Positions 36,189-44,974 of a stretch of DNA of 64,000 nucleotides are shown piece by piece. The translations under genes were made by a program, and so were the position numbers. Below the pieces are notes generated by a model that did no database searches, was not told the DNA's origin, and was given only the letters and a program-made list of their open reading frames with translations. The stretch is from NCBI RefSeq assembly GCF_037040815.1, contig NZ_CP146232.1, positions 1,364,001 through 1,428,000 of the forward strand. Direction: 5' to 3'. Origin of the DNA: Pararoseomonas sp. SCSIO 73927 (GTDB lineage Bacteria > Pseudomonadota > Alphaproteobacteria > Acetobacterales > Acetobacteraceae). The first letter of the stretch is position 1. Each line of letters starts with the position of its first letter.

Positions 36189-37130
36189 CTAACCCAAAAG
36201 TCCCATGGCGCCGCGGCCCGGCGGCAGGTTCGTCACCCCCGCCGCGCGCGGGTTCCACCACCAGCCCCCGCCCGGGCCCACCACCACCCCGGCCTGGAAG
36301 CGGGGGCCGGGCACGTAGCGCGCCTGCCCGGCCAGGATCGCCGCGCCGCGCGGCGTGGGGGCGTGCGGCGCGTCGCGGGCGATCAGGCGGCGCGTGCCGG
36401 TGGAGAGGCGCTTCACCACGTCGTGCAGGATGAGGTCGGTGAGGGGAAAGACCGGATCGCCCGCCTCCAGGGCGCGGAGCAGGGCCGCCTCCCCATCGGC
36501 GCCCCCGGCCAGGGCCTGCATCACCCGCCGCTCCGTCAGCCCCAGCCCGTCCGTCACCCAGGGCAGGTCCTGCAGGTGGCGGCGCATGGCGCGGGCTAGG
36601 TGGGGGAGGGGCAGGACGCGGCGGGAGAGGCTGTCCAGCGCCGTCGGGTCCTCCGCCGCGAAGGCCCGCCAGGCCTCGGCCCCGGCCTCCACGGCGGACC
36701 AGGGCAGGGGCCGGGGCTCCAGCGCCTCCAGCTCCTCCTGCGGCAGCCGGGCGAAGGGGCGCACCCCGTCGGCGGGCATCAGGAACAGGCGGCCGGCAAG
36801 GTTCGGCCAGTCCGCCAGCAGGGACAGCAGCCGGATCAGCACCGCCTGGTCCCAGAGGTCGTGCTCGAACCACAGCAGGATGCGGCCATGCCCCGGCAGG
36901 GCGCGCAGGGCGGCGTACTCGGCGTCCAGCCGCGCCCGCACCGTCTCCACACCGTGGGCGTAATGCCCCGCCACGAAGGCGGCGCGGCGGGAGACGTACT
37001 CCGCCGGGAAGGTCCCGTGCACCGGCCCCTGGCAGACGGGATCGGCGAGGCAGAGATAGTCGCCGGGCACGCGCCCGCGCAGGTCGTCGCCGCAGCGGAT
37101 GGAGGCGCTGGCGTCGTGTGCGGCGCCCAT
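36189..37130 (-). CDS. DUF1835 domain-containing protein
   Basis: A 313-residue protein. The N-terminal part has ADPVCQGPV, VLIRLLSLLADW and the acidic ILLWFEHDLWDQ typical of DUF1835 proteins. The C-terminal half is helical with a late GGGWWWNP segment. Function is unknown. ATG 37130 is preferred. A GTG overlapping the purD stop is an alternative. It lies 11 bases downstream of purD, so it is probably co-transcribed. Confidence 0.8.
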   Translation of the reverse strand: MGAAHDASASIRCGDDLRGRVPGDYLCLADPVCQGPVHGTFPAEYVSRRAAFVAGHYAHGVETVRARLDAEYAALRALPGHGRILLWFEHDLWDQAVLIRLLSLLADWPNLAGRLFLMPADGVRPFARLPQEELEALEPRPLPWSAVEAGAEAWRAFAAEDPTALDSLSRRVLPLPHLARAMRRHLQDLPWVTDGLGLTERRVMQALAGGADGEAALLRALEAGDPVFPLTDLILHDVVKRLSTGTRRLIARDAPHAPTPRGAAILAGQARYVPGPRFQAGVVVGPGGGWWWNPRAAGVTNLPPGRGAMGLLG

Positions 37131-37141
37131 CACAGGACCTG

Positions 37142-38410
37142 TCACAGGGCCCGGTGGGCGATGTCGCGCCGGCAGAAGCCGCCGGGCCAGTCCAGCGCCT
37201 CCACCGCGGCGTAGGCAGCGTCCCGCGCCGCTCGCAGGTCGCCCGCCGCGGCGGCGATGCCGAGCACGCGGCCACCGGCCGAGACCACCGCCCCATCCCC
37301 GCCGCGCGCCGTGCCGGCGTGGAACACGCGCGCGCCGGGCACCGCCGCGGCGCGGTCCAGACCGCCGATCGGCTCGCCCCTGGCGACCGCGCCGGGATAG
37401 CCGCGCGCGGCGACGACCACGACGAGGGCGGGATCGTCCGACCACTCCAGGGCGATCCCGGAGAGGTCGCCCCGCGCGCTCGCGAGGAGGGCGGGGAGGG
37501 GGTCGGATCGCAGGCGCATCATCAGCACCTGGCACTCCGGGTCGCCGAAGCGCACGTTGAACTCGATCACACGCGGGCCGGTGGCGGTGAGCATGAGCCC
37601 GACGAAGAGCACGCCGCGGAAGGGCGCGCCGCGCCGGGCCATCTCGGCCAGGGTCGGCTCCACCACGCGGGCCATCACCTCCTCGCGCATCGCCTCCGTG
37701 AAGGCCGGGGCGGGGGAATAGGCGCCCATGCCGCCGGTGTTGGGGCCGGTGTCGCCCTCGCCCACGCGCTTGTGGTCCTGCGCCGCAGCCAGGGCGATGG
37801 CGCGCGTGCCGTCGCAGAGGGCGAAGAAGGAGGCCTCCTCCCCGGTCATGCACTCCTCAATCACCACGGAGGCCCCGGCCGCGCCGTGGACGCGGCTCTC
37901 CATAATGTCGGCGATGGCCGCCTCGGCCTCCTCCACCGTCTCCGCCACCACCACGCCCTTGCCGGCCGCCAGCCCGTCCGCCTTCACCACGATGGGGGCG
38001 CCCTGCGCGCGGATGTAGGCGCGGGCAGCGTTCGGGTCGTCGAAGCGCCGCCAGGCGGCCGTGGGGGCGCCGGCGGCGTCCAGCACGTCCTTGGTGAAGG
38101 CCTTGGAGCCCTCCAGCATGGCGGCGGCGGCGCTGGGGCCGAAGCAGGAAATGCCAGCCTCCGCCAGCGCATCGGCCAAGCCCAGGGTCAGCGGCGCCTC
38201 GGGCCCTGCTACCACCAGATCCACCGCCTTCTCCCGCGCGAAGGCGACGAGGGCGGGGACGTCCTCCGCCCCGATCGCCACGCACGCCGCATGGGCGGCG
38301 ATGCCAGGATTGCCGGGGGCGGCCCAGAGCTGCGTGAGGAGGGGGCTCTCGGAGATGCGCCAGGCGAGCGCGTGTTCCCGCCCGCCGCCGCCGACCAGGA
38401 GTACCTTCAT
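37142..38410 (-). CDS. purD: Phosphoribosylamine-glycine ligase (GAR synthetase)
   Basis: A 422-residue ATP-grasp enzyme of de novo purine synthesis that joins glycine to phosphoribosylamine. It shows MKVLLVGGGGREHALAW at the start, VVKADGLAAGKGVVVA (ATP site), QDHKRVGEGDTGPNTGGMGA and EFNVRFGDPECQ (metal-binding), all invariant in PurD. Length is standard. Confidence 0.96.
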   Translation of the reverse strand: MKVLLVGGGGREHALAWRISESPLLTQLWAAPGNPGIAAHAACVAIGAEDVPALVAFAREKAVDLVVAGPEAPLTLGLADALAEAGISCFGPSAAAAMLEGSKAFTKDVLDAAGAPTAAWRRFDDPNAARAYIRAQGAPIVVKADGLAAGKGVVVAETVEEAEAAIADIMESRVHGAAGASVVIEECMTGEEASFFALCDGTRAIALAAAQDHKRVGEGDTGPNTGGMGAYSPAPAFTEAMREEVMARVVEPTLAEMARRGAPFRGVLFVGLMLTATGPRVIEFNVRFGDPECQVLMMRLRSDPLPALLASARGDLSGIALEWSDDPALVVVVAARGYPGAVARGEPIGGLDRAAAVPGARVFHAGTARGGDGAVVSAGGRVLGIAAAAGDLRAARDAAYAAVEALDWPGGFCRRDIAHRAL

Positions 38411-38568
38411 GTGCCTCGATCCGCCGTTGCCGGGCCACCTTATGCCCGGGAAGGCGCCACCCGTCTGCGCCCTCGCCCACCGAGCCGCGGAGAGGTCGGT
38501 TTTCCTGGCCCGGGAAGCCCCGCCTCGATACGATCCAAGAACGGCGTGGTGCGGGGAAAGGGACTCGC

Positions 38569-39927
38569 ATGGACGAAGAGCTCTTCCCGACGCGAACGGA
38601 GCGCGAGCGCATGCGGGGCGTGCCCCTCACCGGGCTAGAGCGCCTGAGCTCCCTCATGCGGAGGCTCCGCCAGGAGGGTGTGGCCGCCCTCGGTCCGCGC
38701 GACACGCGGCTCCACCCTCCCCAGGTCCTGGGCACCCCCGACAACGAGGGCGGAACCACCCTCGAGGTGCCGGTGACCGACAGCCGGCGCCACCACCCCC
38801 GCCGCATCCAGCTCTGTGGCTGGGACCCGCTGGCGACGCCCTTCTGGGCCAACCTCGTAATCGCCGGGGACGGGAACGGCGGGGCCGGCGCGGGCGCGGC
38901 GCGGAAGGACGCCGCCGCGCCGCCGGAGCAAGGGCCGGTCTCGAAATCCGAGGGCACGCTGCCGAACGCCGTCCACGACCTCAACTCACTGCGCTACTTC
39001 TACAACCCCCATCGCATCGGGGACCGCGACATCGTCGTGCCGGGGAGCCTGATGCGGAGCGCGGGCTACTTCACGCACACGGTCTGGCTGGCGGATCCGA
39101 CCGAGGCGGCGGCGTGCACCGGCATCGAGAGCCTCTGCCACTGGATCGACGTCAACGCCGGGGATCCGGAGTTCCGGTCCGCCCAGATCAACATCTACTT
39201 CTCGGGCCACGGCGCGCCCGGGGAGAGGCCGGGGGAGAGCACCATCCTCCTCCATGACGGGCCCTGGCGGATCGAGGCCCTCGTCAGCGCCCTCGTGGAG
39301 GGCGTCGTGCGCCGCGGCACCCGGGGGGAGAACCTCCGCGTCCGCCTCTTCGTCGATTCCTGTCACGCCGGGGCGATCGGCCGCGACTTCCGCGCGCATC
39401 TCTACCGCGAGCGGGCGAGGCGGGGGGAGGAACTGGGCTTCGAGACCTTCTGGTGCCGGACGATCCTGTGCTCCAGCTTCGCCGACGAGCAGTCCTTCGA
39501 CGAGGACGGGCTGGGGAACAGCTACTTCACCGCCGGCTTCCTGCGCGAGAACTCGACCCGTCGCGTGCCGGCCTCCTACCCGAGCATGGCGGAGGTCTCG
39601 CGGCGCTCCGGCTGGAAGCAGACTCCGTTCATGCTGAACTTCCCGTCGGCGGAGAAGGCGCCGGAGCTCCGCCTGCCCCTGCTGAGCTGGCTCAGCGGGC
39701 CGGAGAAGGCTGAGCTGTTCCGCCACGAGGACGTCCAGCGGGCCGCGATCCGGCTCGTTCAGGAGAAGGGCCTGGTGAGCGAGGACGGTGCCGTCAGCAT
39801 CGTCGACTGGGCGATCTGCCAGGGCGAGGCCAGGCGGGACCTTCTCCTGCCGCGCCTGCGCTCCAGCACCGGGCAGCCGCCGGACATCGTGCCCTACGAG
39901 AGGCGGCGGACACGCTGGGATCACTGA
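38569..39927 (+). CDS. Caspase-like (clan CD, peptidase C14-type) protease
   Basis: A 452-residue cytosolic-looking protein without signal or membrane helix. A strand followed by His (IYFSGHG, His214) and a second strand with Cys (LFVDSCHAG, Cys265) make the caspase/metacaspase/CHAT His-Cys dyad with the usual spacing of about 50 residues. The acidic SFDEDGLGNSYFT after it resembles the post-Cys loop of bacterial caspase-like enzymes. The first 130 residues and the last 100 match no domain I recognise. It stands alone with the small membrane protein at 39963 (35-base gap), suggesting a protease plus membrane-partner module. The substrate is not known. Confidence 0.8.
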   Translation: MDEELFPTRTERERMRGVPLTGLERLSSLMRRLRQEGVAALGPRDTRLHPPQVLGTPDNEGGTTLEVPVTDSRRHHPRRIQLCGWDPLATPFWANLVIAGDGNGGAGAGAARKDAAAPPEQGPVSKSEGTLPNAVHDLNSLRYFYNPHRIGDRDIVVPGSLMRSAGYFTHTVWLADPTEAAACTGIESLCHWIDVNAGDPEFRSAQINIYFSGHGAPGERPGESTILLHDGPWRIEALVSALVEGVVRRGTRGENLRVRLFVDSCHAGAIGRDFRAHLYRERARRGEELGFETFWCRTILCSSFADEQSFDEDGLGNSYFTAGFLRENSTRRVPASYPSMAEVSRRSGWKQTPFMLNFPSAEKAPELRLPLLSWLSGPEKAELFRHEDVQRAAIRLVQEKGLVSEDGAVSIVDWAICQGEARRDLLLPRLRSSTGQPPDIVPYERRRTRWDH

Positions 39928-39962
39928 GCCCGTCACCGGACAGGAATGGAGCGGACCACGCC

Positions 39963-40376
39963 ATGACGACACCGAACGACTTCTTCACGACGCAGAGCCT
40001 GCTGACCTTCGGCGGCGCGACCGCGGCGACCTTCGTGGTTCCGAACGCCCTCCAGGCGGCGCTGAACTTCAACCCGAGATGGCTCGCGCTGGTGGTGGCC
40101 GAGGCAGTCTGCGTGGCGGTGGTGCTGAATGGGCAGATGAACGGCTCCCCAGCGGGGCTGGCCGAGTACCTGGTTGCCGTGGTGAATGGCTGCCTCGTCT
40201 ACTGCTCCGCCATGGGCATCACCTCGATCGGGGCCAATGCCACCCGGCAGCCGCCGGCCGCGGCCAGTCCCGCCGCGCCCATCCCAAAATCGGCCTCCGC
40301 ACGCCCCTCGGCAAATGCGGAACCGGCGCCCCGGCCGGCCGGGCGGCGCAGGACCTTCCTCTCGCCCTGGGTCTGA
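39963..40376 (+). CDS. Small three-helix membrane protein paired with the caspase-like protease
   Basis: A 137-residue protein with hydrophobic segments at about 12-34, 40-57 and 64-84. A flexible Pro/Ala-rich basic tail of about 50 residues ends in RRRTFLSPWV. I recognise no family. A GGAGCGG stretch precedes its ATG. The only same-strand neighbour is the caspase-like gene, so it is probably its partner. It could be a membrane anchor, a pore-forming effector held in check until cleaved, or a sensor. These are guesses from context. Confidence 0.7.
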   Translation: MTTPNDFFTTQSLLTFGGATAATFVVPNALQAALNFNPRWLALVVAEAVCVAVVLNGQMNGSPAGLAEYLVAVVNGCLVYCSAMGITSIGANATRQPPAAASPAAPIPKSASARPSANAEPAPRPAGRRRTFLSPWV

Positions 40377-40379
40377 CGC

Positions 40380-41552
40380 TCAGGTCACCAGGGGGAAGAA
40401 CACGCAGAACCCCGTGCCCCGGGCCTGCTCGGCGCGCGCCATCTTGCCGCCCACCTGGTCCACCAGCCGCCTCACCAGCTCCGTGCCGGAGCTGCCCGGG
40501 CGGGCCGGGCCCATCCCCACCCCGTCGTCCCGCACGCAGAGCCGCGCCTCCCCGCCCGGGGGAATGGCGAACTCCACCCGGATCGTGCCCCCCTGCCCCT
40601 CGGGGAAGGCGTGCTTCAGCGCGTTCGTCACCAGCTCGTTCACGATGAGGCCGAGCGGCACGGCGCGGGCATGGGGCATCATCACGGGCTCCAGCGCCGT
40701 CTCTACCGCTACCTCCGTCCGCCGCTGCGAAAGATTGCCGCAGAGCGCGTGGAGGTACTCCGCTAGATCCACCTGCGCGGCGCCGCCAATGGGACTCAGA
40801 TGGTCGTGAGCCACCCCGATCGCCGCCACCCGGTCCAGCGCCTCTCCCATGATCCGCCGCGCCTCGCCCTCCGGCAGGCGGCGGCGCTGCAGCACGAGGA
40901 GGGAGAGAATGAGCTGCAGATCGTTCTTGCTGCGGTGCTGCAGCTCCCCCCGCAGCAGCCGCTCCTGCGCCAGCTGCCGGGCGGCGTCGGCGGCGGCGTC
41001 CACCGCCTCCTGCGCCCCGAGCCGGCCGCGCAGCGCGAGGCCGAGCGTGTTGGCGAGCGCGAGGAGGAAGCTCACGTCATCCGGCCCGAAGCCCCGCGGC
41101 GCGTCGCTGTCCACCTCCAGCACGCCCCAAACATCGCCATCCACCGCCACCGGCACGTTGAGCGCGGAGACGATGCCGTGCTCCCGCAGCACAGGCGGGT
41201 AGCGGAACTCCCGGTCGTTCGGCAGGTCGTCCACCACGTTGGGCAGCCGCGTGCGCAGCGCCTGGCCGGGCAGGGAAGCGAGGTCGGTGCCGAGACTGAC
41301 ATGCCCGACCACGCCGGGGTTCCAGCCGACGCCGGCCACGATCAGCAGGTCCCCGTGGTCCGGCCGGTGCTGCAGCGCCTTGGTGTGCTGGATCCCGATC
41401 CCGCGGGAGGCCTGCACGCAGGCGAGCTGGATCAGCCGCGCCGCGTCGCTCGTCTCCGCCGCCATGCGCGCGAAATCATTGAGAATCTCGCCGTAGCGAC
41501 GGAGCCGCGCGAGCTGCTCCTCCATCGGGATATCGGCGGCGTCCGCAGGCAT
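40380..41552 (-). CDS. GAF-domain sensor histidine kinase (HisKA_2/HWE-like)
   Basis: A 390-residue soluble kinase. It has a GAF domain at about 30-180 (GVGWNPGVVG and VSALNVPVAVDGDVWGVLEV). The phosphoacceptor helix ELQHRSKNDLQLILSLL is of the HisKA_2 type seen in general-stress or light-sensing kinases. An HATPase domain follows with NELVTNALKHAFP and DDGVGMG. No membrane segments. No response regulator is adjacent. It converges with the small membrane protein gene. Confidence 0.9.
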   Translation of the reverse strand: MPADAADIPMEEQLARLRRYGEILNDFARMAAETSDAARLIQLACVQASRGIGIQHTKALQHRPDHGDLLIVAGVGWNPGVVGHVSLGTDLASLPGQALRTRLPNVVDDLPNDREFRYPPVLREHGIVSALNVPVAVDGDVWGVLEVDSDAPRGFGPDDVSFLLALANTLGLALRGRLGAQEAVDAAADAARQLAQERLLRGELQHRSKNDLQLILSLLVLQRRRLPEGEARRIMGEALDRVAAIGVAHDHLSPIGGAAQVDLAEYLHALCGNLSQRRTEVAVETALEPVMMPHARAVPLGLIVNELVTNALKHAFPEGQGGTIRVEFAIPPGGEARLCVRDDGVGMGPARPGSSGTELVRRLVDQVGGKMARAEQARGTGFCVFFPLVT

Positions 41553-41659
41553 GGGCTGGCATCGAACCTTGTCTGTTACCCCAACGGAAGGGCGCAGGGG
41601 GGAGCAAGGTTTCGCCCGTCCGCGTGGCGTGAACGGGCGGGCTGGGCCATAATCCCGTG

Positions 41660-43237
41660 ATGGACGCCCCCGTGAGCAACATCCCCGAGTACAGCGTTTC
41701 CGAGATCTCGGGCGCGGTGAAGCGCACGCTGGAGAGCGCCTTCGGCCGCATCCGCGTGCGCGGCGAGATCACGGAGTTCAAGACCTACCCCTCCGGCCAC
41801 TCCTACCTCTCCATGAAGGATGAGGCGGGGACGATCCGCGCCATCATCTGGCGCGGCGCCCTCTCGAAGCTGCAGGTGAGGCCGGAGAACGGGGTGGAGG
41901 TGATCGCCACCGGCAAGATCACCGCCTCCGACAAGCGCTCCGACTACGCGCTGCAGATCGAGAAGCTGGAGTACGCCGGTGAAGGCGCACTGCTGGCGCG
42001 CATCGAGAAGCTGCGCCAGCGCCTCGGCGCGGAAGGGCTGTTCGACGAGGCGCGCAAGCGCCCCCTTCCCTTCCTGCCGGAGGTGGTCGGCGTGATCACG
42101 AGCGAGAAGGGCGCGGTGCTGCACGACATCCGCACCACCCTCGAGCGCCGCTTCCCGCGCCGCGTGCTGCTCATCCCCGTCGCCGTGCAGGGAGGGGGCG
42201 CGGCGGAGGCGGTAGCGGCCGCCATCGCCACCATGGGCGGGCTCTCGCCGCTCGGCCGCATCCCGCGCCCGGACGTGGTGATCGTCGCGCGCGGCGGCGG
42301 CAGCCTGGAGGATCTGATGGCCTTCAACGAGGAAGTGGTGGTGCGCGCCGCCGCCGCCTCGCCCATCCCGCTCATCTCCGCCGTGGGTCACGAGACGGAC
42401 ACGACGCTGATCGACTTCGCCTCCGACCGCCGCGCGCCGACGCCCACCGCCGCCGCGGAGCTGGCGGTGCCGGCGCGGGAGGAGCTGATGGCCGTGCTGG
42501 CGCAGCGCGGCACGCGGCTGGCGCGCGCCGGGCATTCCGTGCTGGATCGCGGCCGGCTGCGCCTTGCGCGCGCCGCCTCCGGCCTGCCGGACCTGCCCGC
42601 CCTCCTCGTCGCCGGACGCAACCGGCTGGAGGATCGCGGCCACCGGCTGCAGCTCGCCCCGCGCGCGCTCATCGCCGCCAAGCGCCGCGCGCTGGAAGGC
42701 GCCGCCGCGCGCCTGCCGCGCCCGCAGGAGAGCATCGCGCGGCAGAGAGGCGCGCTCGACCTTCTCGGCGTGCGGATCGGCGGCGCCGCGCGCGCCGTGC
42801 TGGCGCGGGGGCTCCGCCGCCTCGCGCTCGCGCCCGATCCCGCGCCGCTGCTGCGCGGCCGGCTGCGCGAGGGGCGCGCCGCGCTGCTGCGCGCGGAGGA
42901 GCGGCTGGACTCCGTCGCCCGCCGCCGCGTGGCGGAGCGCGGTGCCTCCCTGGCCCGCATCCCCGATCCCACGCCCTTCGTGCTGGGGCGCCTGCGGGAG
43001 CGGCGGGCGGCGCTGGAAGGCCTCTCCGCCCGGCTGGAGGGCGCCTCCTACGGCGCGCTGCTGGAGCGTGGCTTCGCCCTCGTGCGCGACGCCTCCGGCG
43101 GCCCCGTCACCGCGGCCGCCGCCGTCCTCCCGGGCCAGAAGCTCTCCCTGCAATTCGCCGATGGCAGCGTGAACGTGACCGATGATCGCGCGAAGCGGCG
43201 CGGCAAGGCCGCAGCGGCGCAGGACACGCTGCTGTAG
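41660..43237 (+). CDS. xseA: Exodeoxyribonuclease VII large subunit
   Basis: A 525-residue protein with an N-terminal OB fold (EYSVSEISGAVKRTLE and YPSGHSYLSMKD) that binds single-stranded DNA. The catalytic core follows (GVITSEKGAVLHDI, DVVIVARGGGSLEDL, SAVGHETDTTLIDFASD). The coiled-coil C-terminal region is longer and more repetitive in Arg/Ala than in E. coli. Start: ATG 41660. A GTG immediately before it is also in frame. The small subunit gene xseB is not here. Confidence 0.95.
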   Translation: MDAPVSNIPEYSVSEISGAVKRTLESAFGRIRVRGEITEFKTYPSGHSYLSMKDEAGTIRAIIWRGALSKLQVRPENGVEVIATGKITASDKRSDYALQIEKLEYAGEGALLARIEKLRQRLGAEGLFDEARKRPLPFLPEVVGVITSEKGAVLHDIRTTLERRFPRRVLLIPVAVQGGGAAEAVAAAIATMGGLSPLGRIPRPDVVIVARGGGSLEDLMAFNEEVVVRAAAASPIPLISAVGHETDTTLIDFASDRRAPTPTAAAELAVPAREELMAVLAQRGTRLARAGHSVLDRGRLRLARAASGLPDLPALLVAGRNRLEDRGHRLQLAPRALIAAKRRALEGAAARLPRPQESIARQRGALDLLGVRIGGAARAVLARGLRRLALAPDPAPLLRGRLREGRAALLRAEERLDSVARRRVAERGASLARIPDPTPFVLGRLRERRAALEGLSARLEGASYGALLERGFALVRDASGGPVTAAAAVLPGQKLSLQFADGSVNVTDDRAKRRGKAAAAQDTLL

Positions 43238-43246
43238 AAGGGGGCC

Positions 43247-44065
43247 ATGAGCACCCTGTCCCGACGCGCCACCGTCGCTCTGCCCCTGGCGCTTCCCGCG
43301 CTCCTCCTCGCCCGCGCCGCGCGCGCCGCCGTGGTGCTGCCCGAGCGGATCACCCAGGGCGCGCTCGTCACCGGCCGCGCCGATCCCGGCACGCGCCTGA
43401 CCTTCGAGGGCAAGGCGGTTCGCGTCGCCCCGAACGGCGTCTTCGCCTTCGGCCTGGGCCGCGACGCCGGCGCGCAGGCCGCGCTCGGCATCGTCTCCCC
43501 CGATGGGCGGCGCGAGGAGCACGGCTTCGCCGTCGCGCCCCGCCAGTGGAGCATCCAGCGCCTGAACGGCCTGCCCGGCCGCATGGTGACGCCCGACGCC
43601 GAGGCCCTGGCCCGCATCCGCGCGGAGCAGGAGCGCCTCAATGCCGCCCGCCGCACCGACACCGCCATCCCCCACTTCGCGGAAGGCTTCGCCTGGCCGG
43701 CGGAAGGCCCGATCAGCGGCGTCTACGGCAGCCAGCGCATCCTGAACGGGGAGCCCCGCGCGCCGCATCTCGGCCTTGACATCGCCGTGCCCGTCGGCAC
43801 CCCGCTCCGCGCCGCCGCCGGCGGGCGCGTGACGCTGGCGGAGGACCTCTACTTCACGGGGAACACGATGCTGATCGAGCACGGGCACGGGGTCACCACC
43901 CTCTACGCCCACATGTCCCGCCTGGACCTGCGGGAAGGCGAGTCCGTCCCGCGCGGAGGGGTCATCGGCCTCTCCGGCGCCACGGGGCGCGTGACGGGGC
44001 CACACCTGCATCTCGGGCTGTTCTGGCTCTCCACCTCGGTCGACCCGCGGTTGGTTCTGCCCTGA
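43247..44065 (+). CDS. M23-family (LytM) metallopeptidase
   Basis: A 272-residue secreted protein with a signal peptide (ending near ARAARA). An all-beta N-terminal part is followed by the zinc peptidase domain with motifs PHLGLDIAVP (His and Asp ligands), LIEHGHGVTTLYAHMS and GPHLHLGLFW (the HxH motif). It cleaves peptidoglycan cross-bridges or activates amidases at the envelope. It starts nine bases after xseA. Its stop is followed at 12 bases by a 12-bp-stem hairpin. Confidence 0.93.
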   Translation: MSTLSRRATVALPLALPALLLARAARAAVVLPERITQGALVTGRADPGTRLTFEGKAVRVAPNGVFAFGLGRDAGAQAALGIVSPDGRREEHGFAVAPRQWSIQRLNGLPGRMVTPDAEALARIRAEQERLNAARRTDTAIPHFAEGFAWPAEGPISGVYGSQRILNGEPRAPHLGLDIAVPVGTPLRAAAGGRVTLAEDLYFTGNTMLIEHGHGVTTLYAHMSRLDLREGESVPRGGVIGLSGATGRVTGPHLHLGLFWLSTSVDPRLVLP

Positions 44066-44076
44066 TGCTGGCGGGA

Positions 44077-44150
44077 CCAGGGGGAGAAGGAATTCTCCCC
44101 CTGGAAACCCCCTCATCTTTCTCTATTGGGCTGCCGCGGGATGCGGGGCT
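44077..44150 (+). repeat. Dispersed hairpin/terminator element, copy 1
   Basis: A 12-bp perfect stem (CCAGGGGGAGAA / TTCTCCCCCTGG) with loop GGAA at 44077-44104, then CCCCCTCATCTTTCT and a conserved GGCTGCCGCGGGATGC block. It begins 12 bases after the M23 gene's stop. The same architecture recurs at 44239, 46559 (hairpin only), 47716 and 57950. Confidence 0.7.
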
Positions 44151-44238
44151 TGCGGCGCGCCAGGGCTCCATGAGCCTCGGCGCGGGACATCGCAGCAAGG
44201 GTTGCCACCGCACCAGTGATCTTGCTTCGCGGTGCAGC

Positions 44239-44308
44239 CCGGCATTCCGCGGCAGCCCGCCAGGAAGGGATGATAGGGGTTCGGGGGAAGAATTCTTTCT
44301 TCGCCCGG
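44239..44308 (-). repeat. Dispersed hairpin/terminator element, copy 2 (inverted)
   Basis: On the minus strand: a hairpin with arms near CGGGCGAAGAA and TTCTTCCCCCG (one mismatch), then CCCCTATCATCCCTTC, then GGCTGCCGCGGAATGC. It lies about 30 bases beyond the stop of the small minus-strand gene at 44340, which is support for that gene being real. Divergence in the T-run suggests a degraded copy. Confidence 0.6.
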
Positions 44309-44339
44309 CGGAGGGTACGGGAGGCAGAGCCTCCCGACG

Positions 44340-44531
44340 TCAGGACGCGGTCGGCTGCAGCCCGGCCATCGGCGTGGGAGGGGAGGCGGGCATCCGCATC
44401 GGCATGACGGGCCCGAGCGACGGCCACTCGCCGCGCGCGCCGCGCTGCGGGGTGACCGGAACGGGGCGCACCGGCCCGCGCAGGAGGACGCGCGGCGGGA
44501 AGTAGTCGCGGCCGGGAAGCGGTACGCGCAT
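44340..44531 (-). CDS. Small Pro/Arg-rich hypothetical protein
   Basis: A 63-residue frame beginning MRVPLPGRDYFPPRVLLRG and ending in a Met/Pro-rich tail. GGAG lies about 11 bases upstream of the ATG. No family recognised. A terminator-like element directly after the stop and codon use similar to neighbours argue that it is expressed. It could still be chance in such GC-rich DNA. Confidence 0.35.
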   Translation of the reverse strand: MRVPLPGRDYFPPRVLLRGPVRPVPVTPQRGARGEWPSLGPVMPMRMPASPPTPMAGLQPTAS

Positions 44532-44766
44532 GGAAGTCGGACTCCGATGGTGGCCGGGATGGGCTGGCCGTGGGGCGGAAGGTGTTGCGGGTTGCGCCGC
44601 CCGGCAAGGCGCCGCGCCGTGACAAGACGGTGATGCCCATGCCCGTCCTTCCGGCGTGGCGAACGCGGCCGGAGCCACCGCGTTGCGCGCGCGGCCGGAC
44701 CCTTCCGCTCATGCGACGAGACGGCGTTTAACCCTTCCTTTACGCTTCGTCTCGAAAATCGGACGC

Positions 44767-44958
44767 ATGTCACCGCCCCTGCCCCACGACGCGCCGCTCG
44801 TCGCCGTCTTCCCCGACGACGAATCGGCCCTCGCCGCCGTTTCCGAGACGCGCGCGGAGCTGCTGCGAAGGCCTTCCCCGGGCGTCGTGCTGCTGCGCCC
44901 CGTGCAGGGATTGCGGGAGCGGCTCTACGCTGCGGGAGCTGCGGTTGTGGTGCCCTGA
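44767..44958 (+). CDS. Small hypothetical protein (63 residues)
   Basis: Begins MSPPLPHDAPLVAVFPDDE, then a helix and a short strand (GVVLLRPVQGLRERLY), ending GAAVVVP. The alternating strand/helix pattern looks like a small folded alpha/beta protein, not a shadow frame. No family recognised. The AT-richer stretch just upstream (TTTAACCCTTCCTTTACGCTTCGT) could hold a promoter. Confidence 0.45.
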   Translation: MSPPLPHDAPLVAVFPDDESALAAVSETRAELLRRPSPGVVLLRPVQGLRERLYAAGAAVVVP

Positions 44959-44974
44959 GCGCCCGGCCGCGGCC

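Noticed and set aside
34960..37296. A 778-codon frame extending the old yellow enzyme upstream over the DUF1835 gene
   Set aside because: The extension lacks domain signals and overlaps a well-supported gene in another frame. A TTG start at 36057 with GAGG upstream gives a normal-length enzyme.
44123..44773. A 216-codon minus-strand frame spanning the intergenic region after the M23 peptidase
   Set aside because: It runs through two repeat elements and has an Arg/Pro-rich composition typical of chance frames in GC-rich DNA.
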